This document shows positions 40,165-64,000 of a stretch of 64,000 nucleotides of DNA, one piece after another (position 1 is the first letter of the stretch; every line of letters starts with the position of its first letter). Below the pieces are notes generated by a model. That model was not told the origin of the DNA and searched no databases. It saw only the letters and a list, made by a program, of their open reading frames with translations. The stretch lies in NCBI RefSeq assembly GCF_022458985.1, contig NC_061791.1, forward strand, positions 62,001-126,000, written 5' to 3'. A program made the translations under genes and the position numbers. Origin of the DNA: Mugil cephalus. Lineage: Eukaryota > Chordata > Actinopteri > Mugiliformes > Mugilidae.

Positions 40165-40195
40165 CTTCCTCCAATATGGCGCCGCCAGCCGCTGT
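40165..40195 (-). promoter_or_regulatory. ing3: ing3 promoter element: YY1-like site with CCAAT
   Basis: CCAATATGGCGCCGCC lies about 50 bp above the ing3 ATG. It contains CAATATGGC, a match to the YY1 core usual at start sites of housekeeping genes. Neighbouring sequence is CpG-containing. The binding claim is inference. Confidence 0.45.
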
Positions 40196-40320
40196 GTCTC
40201 TGAGAAAAAAAGGGGACGTCAGAGAACCTGACGTAGACGACTGCGCGCCCTCTGGTTGGTTGAAATGTAGGCGCGCCCTGATTTGTGTTCTTAAAGGTGG
40301 TGCATCATGGGAGTTGTCGT

Positions 40321-40345
40321 TGAATAGATAGATAGATAGATAGAT
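40321..40345 (+). repeat. (GATA)n microsatellite
   Basis: Six GATA units above the ing3 promoter. Confidence 0.9.
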
Positions 40346-40424
40346 TTATTTTACCTAGATTTTATTTTATTAGGTATTACTTATGTTTTAGTTTTTTTTC
40401 TTTCTCTACTCTCAGGATGTTTGG

Positions 40425-40590
40425 AGTCATTTTTATGCAGAAATATAGAAAATTATGAAAAATCTTTTAAGAATCACTGTAGACTATTATTCATGTCCAC
40501 AAACTTTTGGACATGTTTTCTCTCTTCGGTTGTGTTTCTGCTATATTGCCATAACTATGTGGACACTTACATCTGGTTATACGTAAGTCA
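40425..40590 (+). repeat. dispersed repeat family 3, copy 2
   Basis: Contains TCATGTCCACAAACTTTTGG, CTATGTGGACACTTA and CTGGTTATAC in the same order and strand as 39585-39740. It lies just upstream of ing3. Confidence 0.65.
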
Positions 40591-40626
40591 TTTTTTTTTT
40601 CCGTTTCCATATTCATGTTATTTTGA

Positions 40627-40627
<1 letters not shown>

Positions 40628-40661
<34 letters not shown>

Positions 40662-40908
40662 ATGTGTTAAAGGAAATTGTTTTGTTGCTGTTTAAAAATA
40701 AATAAATAAATAAATATAAAGACAATATAAAATATAACAACAAAGATTGCTCAAGAGATCACAGTAAAACAGATATAAAAGGAGAACAATAAATAAACAG
40801 GCTCTAGTGTGTGTGTGTGTGTGTGTGTTGGTCTCTGTGCGTGTGTGTGTGTTTTAGTCTGTGTGTGTGTGTGTGTGTGTTGGTCTCTGTGCGTGTGTGT
40901 GTGTTTTA

Positions 40909-40962
<54 letters not shown>

Positions 40963-41082
40963 GTCTGTCTGTGTGTGTGTGTGTGTGTGTGTGTTAGTCT
41001 GTGTGTGTGTGTGTGTTGGTCTCTGTGCGTGTGTGTGTGTGTGTGTGTGTGTTAGTCTGTCTGTGTGTGTGTGTGTGTGTGT

Positions 41083-41118
<36 letters not shown>

Positions 41119-41164
41119 GTCTGTGTGTGTGTGTGTGTGTTAGTCTGTGTGTGTGTGTGTTTTA

Positions 41165-41229
<65 letters not shown>

Positions 41230-41255
41230 GGTGTGTGTGTGTGTGTGTGTGTATG
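40628..41255 (+). repeat. compound (GT)n arrays between ing3 and tspan12
   Basis: A first (GT)n at 40628-40660. A second, compound array runs from 40807 to about 41255, with GTTGGTCTCTGTGCGTG and GTTTTAGTCTGTG interruptions that themselves repeat. About 480 bp in total. Confidence 0.97.
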
Positions 41256-41816
41256 TGTATTAATATGTGTCGTGTCCTCGTGCTTCCTCCGGTTCTGACC
41301 TCCGTGGCTGGAGGCGGGGACACATTCCTCTGTCCTCCCCCAGGACCGGGGGGGCAGGGGGGGGGGGGGGGGGGGCTTCTGTCCGCATTTAATTACTGGA
41401 AAAAGAAGAAGCAGCAGCGGGTCGGGACAGCACCGCCCCTACACCTCCACCCTCCACCCTCCACTCCGTCCCGGCTCCTCGACCTCTCCGGTTCGGAGCT
41501 TTTACGCAGCGGAGCAGGAAACGTTGACGCGTTTCCAGCGGAGCTCAGGGTTGAGGGTTAGATTCCCACCGGACTAGAGGACTAGAGGACTAGAGGACTA
41601 GAGGAGTGTCCTGTCCCCTCGGAGGAGCTTGGTGCTGTTGGGTCCGGGGTTCTGGAGCTTCGGTCCGGGACCTGGTCTCCGGTCACTCCGCAGCTCCGAG
41701 GAAGGAAAGCGAGAAACCACCTGTTGTGGAAGTTTCCTGGAGCTTTTCCCGGATTAACCCGGACCGAGCCGAGCCGAGCCGAGCCGTGTTGCCATGGTGA
41801 CCGGGAGGAATGAGGG
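41256..41816 (+). promoter_or_regulatory. tspan12: tspan12 promoter and 5' UTR region
   Basis: GC- and CpG-rich sequence above the tspan12 ATG, with a G20 run at 41353-41373, ACTAGAGG repeats at 41572-41604 and GAGCC repeats at 41766-41786. It shares the divergent intergenic space with ing3. No TATA box seen. Confidence 0.45.
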
Positions 41817-43193
41817 ATGGCTCGGGAGGACGCGCTGAGGTGTTTGAGGTGTTTGTTATACGCGCTGAACCTGTTACTCTGGGTGAGAGGCCGCTTTATT
41901 AATTAATGAGTCATTATTATTCATAATTAATTGATTATTAACGACTGGTTATTAATTATCACTGATTATTATTGACTAATGAACTTGTTATCTGGATGAG
42001 AGGCTACTTTAGTTTTTAGATCTAAACTTTTTAATTCTTTTAAGTCACGTACTAGTGTGAATGTTTAGTGGTTCGGTGGTGCTGGTCCTTCGGTTCTGGT
42101 TCTGGTTCTGGTTCTGATGGCGTCGTATTTCTGTGCAGCTGATGTCAGCGTTGATCCTGGGGGGGGCAGCATGGATCAGAGACACTCTGAACACCGTCCT
42201 CACCCTGACAGCTCACACCAGGTCAAAGAATGGATGAATGGATGAATGAGTGAATGGATGAATGAGTGAATGAGTGAATGAATGAATGGATGAATGAATG
42301 AATGGATGAATGAGTGAATGAGTGAATGAGTGAATGAATAAATGAATGAATGAAGGGGTGAATAACTGTGTGTGTTGGTGTCTCCAGGCTGGAGGAGGCC
42401 GCCGTCCTCTCCTACTCTTCAGCCGTTCATCCCGTCCTCATCACCGTCTGCTGCTTCCTCATCATCGTGGCCACGGTCGGATTCTGTGGAACGTTGAGAC
42501 GTGACCTGCTGCTGCTCTCCTGGGTACGGACAGGAAGTAGACCAGGAAGACTGGAAGTAGACCAGGAAGTAGACCAGGAAGTAGACCAGGAAGACTGGAA
42601 GTAGACCAGGAAGTAGACCAGGAAGACTGGAAGTAGACCAGGAAGTAGACCAGGAAGACAGGAAGTAGACCAGGAAGACAGGAGGTAGACCAGGAAGTAG
42701 ACCAGGAAGACTGGAAGTAGACCAGGAAGTAGACCAGGAAGACTGGAAGTAGACCAGGAAGACAGGAAGTAGACCAGGATGTAGTCCAGAAAATAGACCG
42801 GGAAGTAGAACATTCAGAAAGTAGAAGTGGTGCAGACGCAGCGTCTCTAAGTCCGTCCTCTGTGTCTCTCAGTACTTCTGCAGTCTGCTGGTGATCTTCT
42901 GTGTGGAGTTGGCCAGCGCCGTGTGGACGTACGATGAGGTGAGGACACGTGTCTCCTATGTCTCTACCGGCTGATGTCCACAGATGTCTCTGCATCTAAA
43001 GTCAACTCAGACACGTCCAACGTCTTCTAGGACGTCTTCACATGTCTTTGATTCTTTAGAGATTCTCAACACTTCGTCCATCGTCTGCTCTGCTTTTGTT
43101 GTTGTTGTTGTTGTTGTTGTTGTAGTTCAGTCTCTGATACTAAGGATCAAATGTGTGAGACTGAATCAGAATGAAAGTAACTGAGTTCTCTAA

Positions 43194-43230
<37 letters not shown>

Positions 43231-43475
43231 CTGCTCCTTTCAACAGCTCTCTATGTTCTTCTATGTGTGTGTGTGTTATAGTGTGTATGTGTGTGTGTGT
43301 CCTTCCTTTATCTCTGCAGCTGTGTGTGTTCAGTCTCACCTGACTGCAGGGGCTTCTGGGTAATCAGAGACCTGACACCTGTAATCACACAAACACCGAG
43401 CTAACGTTAATTTAACCTGCAGTTAAATATTAGTTAAATGTTTATCTTTAGTGTGAGGTGGATGCTGCAGTAAAT

Positions 43476-43519
<44 letters not shown>

Positions 43520-44985
43520 AGTCGTCCCTGCAGCGCTCTGATATGATCAGCCTGAAGACTCGCATGCCCAACTATGGCCTGCAGCGCTACCAGTGGCTAA
43601 CACACACCTGGAACAGCTTCCAGACCCAGGTAACACACACACACACACACACTAACACTCTAACACACACATACACACAGGTGAGATCATGTGCCCGTGT
43701 GTGTCACTGTGTGTGTAGTTTAAATGCTGTGGGGTGATCTACTTCACTGATTGGCTGGAGATGACGGAGCTCGAGTGGCCACCTGACTCCTGCTGCTCCA
43801 ATCAGTATCCAGGCTGCGCTCGCCACGCCCACCTCCACGACCTCAGCGAGCTCCACCAACAGGTGAGACGCTCTCATTGGCCAAAAGCCACCAGCACCTT
43901 TACCTCTATAGGGTCCAGGAACCGTATGAGGGTCTAATGTGGTCTACAAGGTCCCCCCTCTGAACTGGTTTATCAGGAACCATTTAGAAGAACAAGTGTC
44001 CTAATGTTTCTAATGTGATGATGTTGATGATGTTCTAATGTGACAAATACATGTTTACATTAGTTTAAGGACCAGGAACCAGATATGAGACCAGAACCAG
44101 ATATGAGACCAGAACCAGATATGAGGGATTCATTCATCTAGATTTAACTCTTGAACATTAACATGTTTCACCAAAGTAAAAAAGTGTTACGATAATACTG
44201 TAAAGAGGGTTTAACCCTAACTCCTCCTCAGAAATGTAACCAGAGCTGTGATTGGTCCTTGTTAGTGTTTAAATGTAACCAGAGCTGTGATTGGTCCTCG
44301 TTAGTGTTTAAATGTAACCAGAGCTGTGATTGGTCCTCGTTAGTGTTTAATGGAACCAGAGCTGTGATTGGTCCTCGTTAGTGTTTAAATGTAACCAGAG
44401 CTGTGATTGGTCCTCGTTAGTGTTTATGAACATGTAATCCAGTAGAAGCTGTGATTGGTCCTCGTTAGTGTTTAAATGTAACCAGAGCTGTGATTGGTCC
44501 TCGTTAGTGTTTAATGGAACCAGAGCTGTGATTGATCCTCTTTGTAGCAGTGTGTTTCCTCCATGTTCTAACTGAAAGTTCTGGATCAATAAAGAAAAGT
44601 GAAGCAGGAAGTAGAACCTAAAATGAACCCGACTGGTAAAAAGACACAGCGCCGCCTAGTGTTTGGGTGGAGTTGTTCCAGAGTGAACCAGACTGACCAG
44701 GTCCCAGTAGAAATGACTCGGTTACAGCAGGACTATAAATTTGCCTTCATCCAATCACAGGAGGTTTTCCTCTCCATGTTTTAGGGCTGTGGTCCAAAGA
44801 TCTACAGCTTCATCCGGGGGACGAAGCAGCTGCAGGCGTTGCGTTTCCTGGGCGTGTCCATCGGCGTGGCCCAGATCCTCGCCATGGCGCTCACCCTCAT
44901 GCTGCTCTGGGTGCTTCACTATGGACGCAAGTCTCCAGAGATGGACTCAGCGTCTCCGGCCGAGTCCGCGCCAGCCAACGAGTAA
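41817..44985 (+). CDS. tspan12: tetraspanin-12, complete
   Basis: Four-span membrane protein that assists Norrin/Frizzled-4 beta-catenin signalling in retinal vessels. Exons 41817-41882, 42139-42221, 42388-42523, 42873-42938, 43522-43629, 43719-43862 and 44785-44985 sum to 804 nt, 267 aa plus stop. It starts [20 protein letters not shown], as in mammals. TM1 is at about 13-35, TM2 is [22 protein letters not shown]3 is [15 protein letters not shown], and TM4 is [17 protein letters not shown]. The large extracellular loop has CCG (156-158), PDSCC (175-179), PGC and GCG. The tail after TM4 is only about 20 residues (ending SAPANE), against more than 50 in human, and lacks the EMEEL end. It is the only plus-strand gene here and sits head to head with ing3. 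Confidence 0.97.
42228..42360 (+). repeat. (TGAA/TGGA)n microsatellite, tspan12 intron 2
   Basis: Tetranucleotide units fill the intron between exons 2 and 3. Confidence 0.95.
42530..42790 (+). repeat. minisatellite AGACCAGGAAGACTGGAAGT, tspan12 intron 3
   Basis: 20- and 12-bp units of the same core, beginning about 6 bp after the donor of exon 3. Confidence 0.95.
43097..43232 (+). repeat. (GTT)n and (TTA)n microsatellites
   Basis: GTT units at 43097-43121 and ATT units at 43197-43230, in tspan12 intron 4. A (GT)n run at 43481-43516 lies next to the acceptor of exon 5. Confidence 0.95.
43925..44085 (+). repeat. dispersed repeat family 2, copy B
   Basis: Contains GTCTAATGTGGTCTACAAGG, AAGAACAAGTGTCCTAATGT and GTGACAAATACATGTTTAC in the order seen at 5877-6060, in tspan12 intron 6. 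Confidence 0.7.
44228..44545 (+). repeat. minisatellite, about 43-bp units, tspan12 intron 6
   Basis: Seven to eight copies of a unit with CCAGAGCTGTGATTGGTCCT and CGTTAGTGTTTAA. Each copy carries ATTGG, a CCAAT box on the other strand. Confidence 0.93.
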
Positions 44986-45324
44986 AGACTGAAGGATTCG
45001 TTACTGGTTCAACCTTCACCAGGATCTAAAACCTTCATGACGGAGAAGCAGAGAGTCAGGGAGGACCGAGGACGGAGCCCTGAGGAACTCCTCAGATTCC
45101 TGTTTCCTCCGTATTTAAACCAGTCAGTGTTTCAGACTCTGGTTTGTTTGAGGCAGTTTTGTAGGAAACGGTACGAAGAGAAGCAGAATCATAAGACTGA
45201 ACTGAACCACGTTCTCCTCCAATGAATCAGACTCACTCGCTCTGAGTTTCGGAGGCGAATCAGGAGGAAGTTATTTATGAAGCTCAACAAATGACCAAAG
45301 TTCTTCACAGAGAGATTCACTGAG

Positions 45325-45447
45325 CGACGATTAGAATAAAACCACAGGAAGTGTTGAAGCTTCATGTTGTATATGAGGAGCTGCATGGGGTTGAGTATTT
45401 AATATTTGTCTTAGCAAAGCGTTTGATTCATTTGTCACTGGAATAAA
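45325..45447 (+). terminator. tspan12: tspan12 poly(A) signals
   Basis: AATAAA at about 45325-45330 and again at 45442-45447, 340 and 457 nt after the stop, in otherwise unremarkable 3' UTR sequence. Confidence 0.5.
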
Positions 45448-45649
45448 AACTACACTGAGTTAGACTCGACCGACTCCTCTTCTTCTACACAATGACTCAC
45501 CAGAACCTCCAGTGGTTTCTGTCAATGGTTCTGGAGGTAGAACTGGTCCTGGTTCCTAAAAACCATTTACAGTTTCAGTCCTGAGGCTTTTAGACACGGG
45601 ATAATGTGATCGGAACAGAAAAGAGTTTGACCCCACGTTGGACTATTAA

Positions 45650-46258
45650 CGAACATGATGAACGTGGAGGTGAACACGGTGGTGGAGGTGAACACGGAGG
45701 AGGTGGAGGCGGAGGTGGTGGAGATGGAGGAGGTGGAGGTGGACACAGTGGTGGAGGTAGTGGTGGAGGTGGTGGAAGCGGTGGTGGAGATGGAGGAGGT
45801 GGAGGTGGACACAGTGGAGGTGGAGGTGGAGGAGGTGGAGGTGGAGGTAGAGGTGGTGGAGATGGAGGAGGTGGAGGTGGAGGTGGACACAGTGGTGGAG
45901 GTGGTGGAAGCGGTGGTGGAGGAGGTGGAGATGGAGGAGGTGGAGGTTGGTGGAGGAGGTGGAGGTGGACACAGTGGTGGAGGTGGAGGTGGTGGAAGCA
46001 GTGGTGGAGGAGGTGGAGGTGGAGGAGGTGGAGGTGGAGGTAGAGGTGGTGGAGATGGAGGAGTGGGAGGTGGAGGTGGACACAGTGGTGGAGGTGGTGG
46101 AAGCGGTGGTGGAGGAGGTGGAGATGGAGGAGGTGGAGGTTGGTGGAGGAGGTGGAGGTGGACACAGTGGTGGAGGTGGACACAGTGGTGGAGGTGGAGG
46201 TGGTGGAAGCAGTGGTGGAGGAGGTGGAGGTGGAGGAGGTGGAGGTGGACACAGTAAA
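45650..46258 (+). repeat. minisatellite GGTGGAGGTGGAGG downstream of tspan12
   Basis: About 600 bp of 6- and 9-bp GGTGGA/GGA units with recurring GGACACAGTGGTGGAGGTGG blocks and larger duplications (two near-identical halves). It lies between tspan12 and the kcnd2 3' end; the Gly-rich and Pro/His frames are not genes. Confidence 0.96.
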
Positions 46259-46259
46259 C

Positions 46260-48200
46260 AGGTCCTTCCTTTCTGCAGAGACGCTGTGAAGTTCTGGACT
46301 CGTTCTTGCAGCTGCTGCAGAAACCGGAGCTGGGAACACGTCTTGAGGCGTCAGCTGTTCACCACTGTATTAATAGTTAGTTTAGTTCCCGTCCGCCAAC
46401 CACACGAATCTGTTTTTATCTGAAAGGGTCCGATTACACCCCTCACATCTTACCCACACCATCAGCCATAACATTACGACCACCCGACCAAGTCAGCCTC
46501 CACATGGAACATATTCGTTCTGTAGCGGAGCTGATCTGTCATGATCCTTTCATGTGGTAGAACCATCCAGGTCCAGTCTGGAGAACGACACGGGTCCAGA
46601 GCCAGACCTGAAACTGGTTTACTGGGAACACAGCAGAGAATGAGGAGAGTCCAGACTGTCTGAGTTTTAATAGGACAAAGTTTTTATTCTAGTGACTCAG
46701 ACACTGCACCAGACTAAAACCATGAGCTCCTCTTTTTAACATCTCATGAGTTCATAGATTTATATTTTATAACACAAGCAGTAAGAAAGTAATAATCGTC
46801 TGTTCCTGTCTGCATGCTGTCACTTTAGAAAAATATCATGTGGAATGTAAACAGAACATACAACACTACAAACCCTCAAATCATAGAAAATACTAGAAAC
46901 CATTTACCACAACTAAGCACAACTACAGCACAATAATAAGAATAATCCTCATGTCTTTCTTTTCCAAGCACAAATCAACAATAAGTCCTCAAAAATATTA
47001 AATCTGGACCCGTCCTCCTACAAAAACACAAACAGGGAAATGAAATAGAACAAGGTGAGTTGCATATGTCACGTACAGTCAAGCAGTGACGGAGGATGGA
47101 GTTAATCCAGACACATCTAGACCTCAGGAAACTTTCATTCTCCTCAGAACAGACAGAAACTCCAGGTTTATCTGCTCACACCAACGTTAGACGCCTCATC
47201 TGGTGTCTTGTGCCCATCTTTTTTTTTATATATTTAAATTGTGCTGTCAGATAAAAACAAAGTTAGAAACTAACCTTAAACACAGATTCAGAACCAGAAC
47301 CTGAACCTGAACCTGAATCGAGCCAACTTCAACCAGATGTGCATGCACAGGAGTTCCAGGTTCTTGGGATCCATGCAAACACAGCTACTGAGCATGCTCA
47401 ATGTCCTCCTCCCCTTCTTCTTCTACGAGTTAAATCAAAGACTCCTCGGTCAGGTTCAGGGCTGCAGCCGACACACGGACCACGGGGGCGTTTAAAGAAA
47501 TAAGTAAATCATACAAACAAGAAATAAAAAAAGAGTTAATTTAGGAGCTAAATGACCTCAGTGTCTTCAGCTGCAGCCGTTAACGAGTCCATGAACAAAT
47601 GAACCTCACGTCATGTTGAAGGAGCTCAGAGGAACATCTGGAACATGTGGAGGGTCACAGATGTTCTCATTAGAACAGGTTTAATCCTTCATAGACTTGG
47701 TTAGCTTTAGCCTAGCTTAGCACAGCGACTACAGCTACATCTCCCATGCTACCTTCTCTTCCAACTGCTCGATAGAAATATAGAAAATGAGACGCTGTTC
47801 TTGAAACAGGTGGTGATTTGTCTCTGAGAGGAAGTTTAGCTTAATGCTAATGCTAGCAGTTTGTAAAGGTTAAGATAAAGCTCTGTTAGCTCATAGTTAG
47901 CTCCTCTGGTTTGAAACAGTGGTGACTGGGGCTGATTCAGTATGAGCTAAGCTAACAGTTGTGCTTCCAGTGTTTATTCCAAATATATCTTTGTCTATTT
48001 TCTCCCTTCAGATCCTAAAATATCATGTTTCCTTCAGACTCCAGAACAACTCCTGCTCTGCTAGCGACACATGGGACTGGATCCAACGTTTTGACTCCTC
48101 CTGACTGACAGGGTAAAAATTATTTAAATCCTTTCAAACAGAAAATGAAGAACAGGTTTATATCTGCCCCCAAACCCTCCCCCCCCCAGTCAGCTGGGGT
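46260..48200. other. gene-free AT-rich stretch, probable kcnd2 3' UTR and flank
   Basis: No coding sequence seen. It probably includes the long kcnd2 3' UTR. Minus-strand AATAAA occurs at about 47973-47978 and 46683-46688. A family 4 motif is at 46460-46483. Confidence 0.5.
46460..46483 (+). repeat. dispersed motif family 4, copy 2
   Basis: CATCAGCCATAACATTACGA plus CCAC, the inverted partner of 35060-35083. Confidence 0.5.
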
Positions 48201-62737
<14,537 letters not shown>

Positions 62738-64000
62738 GCTGCTCCCGGAGGAGGACGGAGGGGATGGAGGGGGTGGAGGGGGACGGAGGGTCAGGCGGAG
62801 CGAGCGGAGGACATCCGGGAGGAGAGAGAGTTACGCACGAACCGAGGAAAGACTCAAACTAACTCAAACTCTCCACGGACCACTTTCACGGGAGCTCCGG
62901 GTCTGGTTCTTCTTCTCCTCTCTGCAACAAGTCCTCCACAGGCATGCTCCGCTCCAGGGAGGAGGAGGAGGAGGAGGAGGAGGTCAGCGGACACGACCTC
63001 CTCAGAGAACCGAACAGAACCGAAGCGAAGCGAAACGAAACGAACTGAAGCGACGAGCGAGAAGAGAAGCGGCAGCGACGCGTTCTGCGGTCACACGGGA
63101 ACTGGAGAGAGAGAGAGGAGGGGGAGGGGGGGAGAGAGAGGAGGGGGAAGGGGGGGGGGAGAGAGAGAGAGGAGAGGAGGGGGGGGAGGAGAGGGGGGAG
63201 AGAGAGAGGAGAGAGAGAGGAGGGGGGTGGGGGGGGGGGGAGAGAGAGGAGAGGGAGACCCCCCCCCTCGACCATTGGGAGCGAGTTTAGGGGCCGTGTC
63301 CCTCATTGGGGGCGTGTCCCTCGTTGGGGGCGTGTCCCTCGTTGGGGGCGTGTCCCTGAGGTGTTTGTTGTTATTTCCTGACTCAGCTGAAGCATCAGTT
63401 TATTGAAGTATTTCCTCTGGTCGAGTGTCTTCTATAGATTTTTACCCAGAATGCCTCACACCTCATGAGTATGGATCCTCTCTCCTCCCGGATCCTCTGG
63501 AGACTCGAACCCGAAGCGTTCACACCTCTGAGACACGATCGATGGAGCAAAGCTGTAAAACCTGAACCATGTCGGGTCCAAACCTCTCTCCTCTCTGCAA
63601 ACACGACCTCTTCAGGTTCATTATTCATAAATAAACAACGTCAGGAAACATGATCCAAGATGTTTAACGTCCAGACGAGACAGAAACTAAATATATTTAT
63701 ATAATGCAAACAGAAAGAAGAGCCTCCACGTCTTCTTCTATGGTTATTATCTTTATTATTATTATTATTATAGTTTCAGTCCAGACTGAAGCTTCCTCCT
63801 CCTCCTTGTCCTCGTCCTCCTCCTCCTCCTCTTCCTCCTCCTCCTCCTCCTCTTCCTCCTCCTCTTCTTCTTCTCTGGATCTATTTTCAGAGGTGGATAT
63901 AATTAGTTCAGAGGATCCAGGAATAATTTCTGATCCATCATCAGTGGAGAGGTCATGTGACAGGAAGAGACAGAGACACAGGGACAAAGAGAGGGACAGA
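62738..64000. other. kcnd2 5' UTR, promoter side and upstream flank
   Basis: CpG-rich just above the ATG. It then holds a (GGA)n at 62957-62985, GAAGC-type repeats at 63015-63060, and a GA/GGGG purine tract at 63105-63260. Four copies of GTCCCTCGTTGGGGGCGT-type units follow at 63293-63358, then (ATT)n at 63752-63770 and (CTC)n at 63795-63885. No other gene seen. Confidence 0.6.

Overview
The window is vertebrate nuclear DNA from a teleost fish with a compact genome, probably a percomorph. I cannot name the species. The evidence is five intron-rich genes with GT/AG boundaries whose products match vertebrate proteins along their whole length, squeezed into 64 kb. A Kv4.2 gene that spans hundreds of kb in mammals takes about 14.5 kb here, and most introns are under 300 bp. 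I read about 105 exons by hand. In every gene the splice phases join and the summed coding length closes in frame.

Layout from left to right. Positions 1-18129 (minus strand) hold a stabilin gene, best called stab2: 55 exons from the signal peptide to the fourth EGF cluster, with the 3' end beyond the left edge. Positions 19358-22481 (minus) hold a complete wnt16 of 4 exons and 382 aa. Positions 23699-34024 (minus) hold a complete cped1 of 21 exons and 885 aa, with cadherin-like and PC-esterase regions. Positions 35633-40122 (minus) hold a complete ing3 of 12 exons and 418 aa. Positions 41817-44985 (plus) hold a complete tspan12 of 7 exons and 267 aa. Positions 48201-62737 (minus) hold a complete kcnd2 of 6 exons and 621 aa. 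The rest to 64000 is kcnd2 upstream sequence. The order kcnd2-tspan12-ing3-cped1-wnt16 is that of human 7q31.31. stab2 (human 12q) lies where fam3c follows WNT16 in mammals.

The genes are neighbours by ancestry, not an operon. Two act in Wnt/Frizzled biology: Wnt16 is a ligand and Tspan12 is a Norrin/Frizzled-4 co-receptor. Stab2 is an endothelial scavenger receptor, Ing3 a chromatin reader of the NuA4/TIP60 complex, Cped1 a predicted secretory-pathway enzyme-like protein, and Kcnd2 an A-type potassium channel.

The striking property is the load of tandem repeats. By my rough tally about a fifth of the window is micro- or minisatellite, and many introns consist almost wholly of their own private array, sometimes touching the splice site. 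Arrays also reach into coding sequence: the wnt16 stop codon, a wnt16 Gly-rich insertion, and the kcnd2 poly-Ser run. I also see two LINE reverse-transcriptase fossils, several LINE 3' ends, and four small dispersed families with two or three copies inside the window. I found no tRNA, rRNA, CRISPR array or new multi-gene system.
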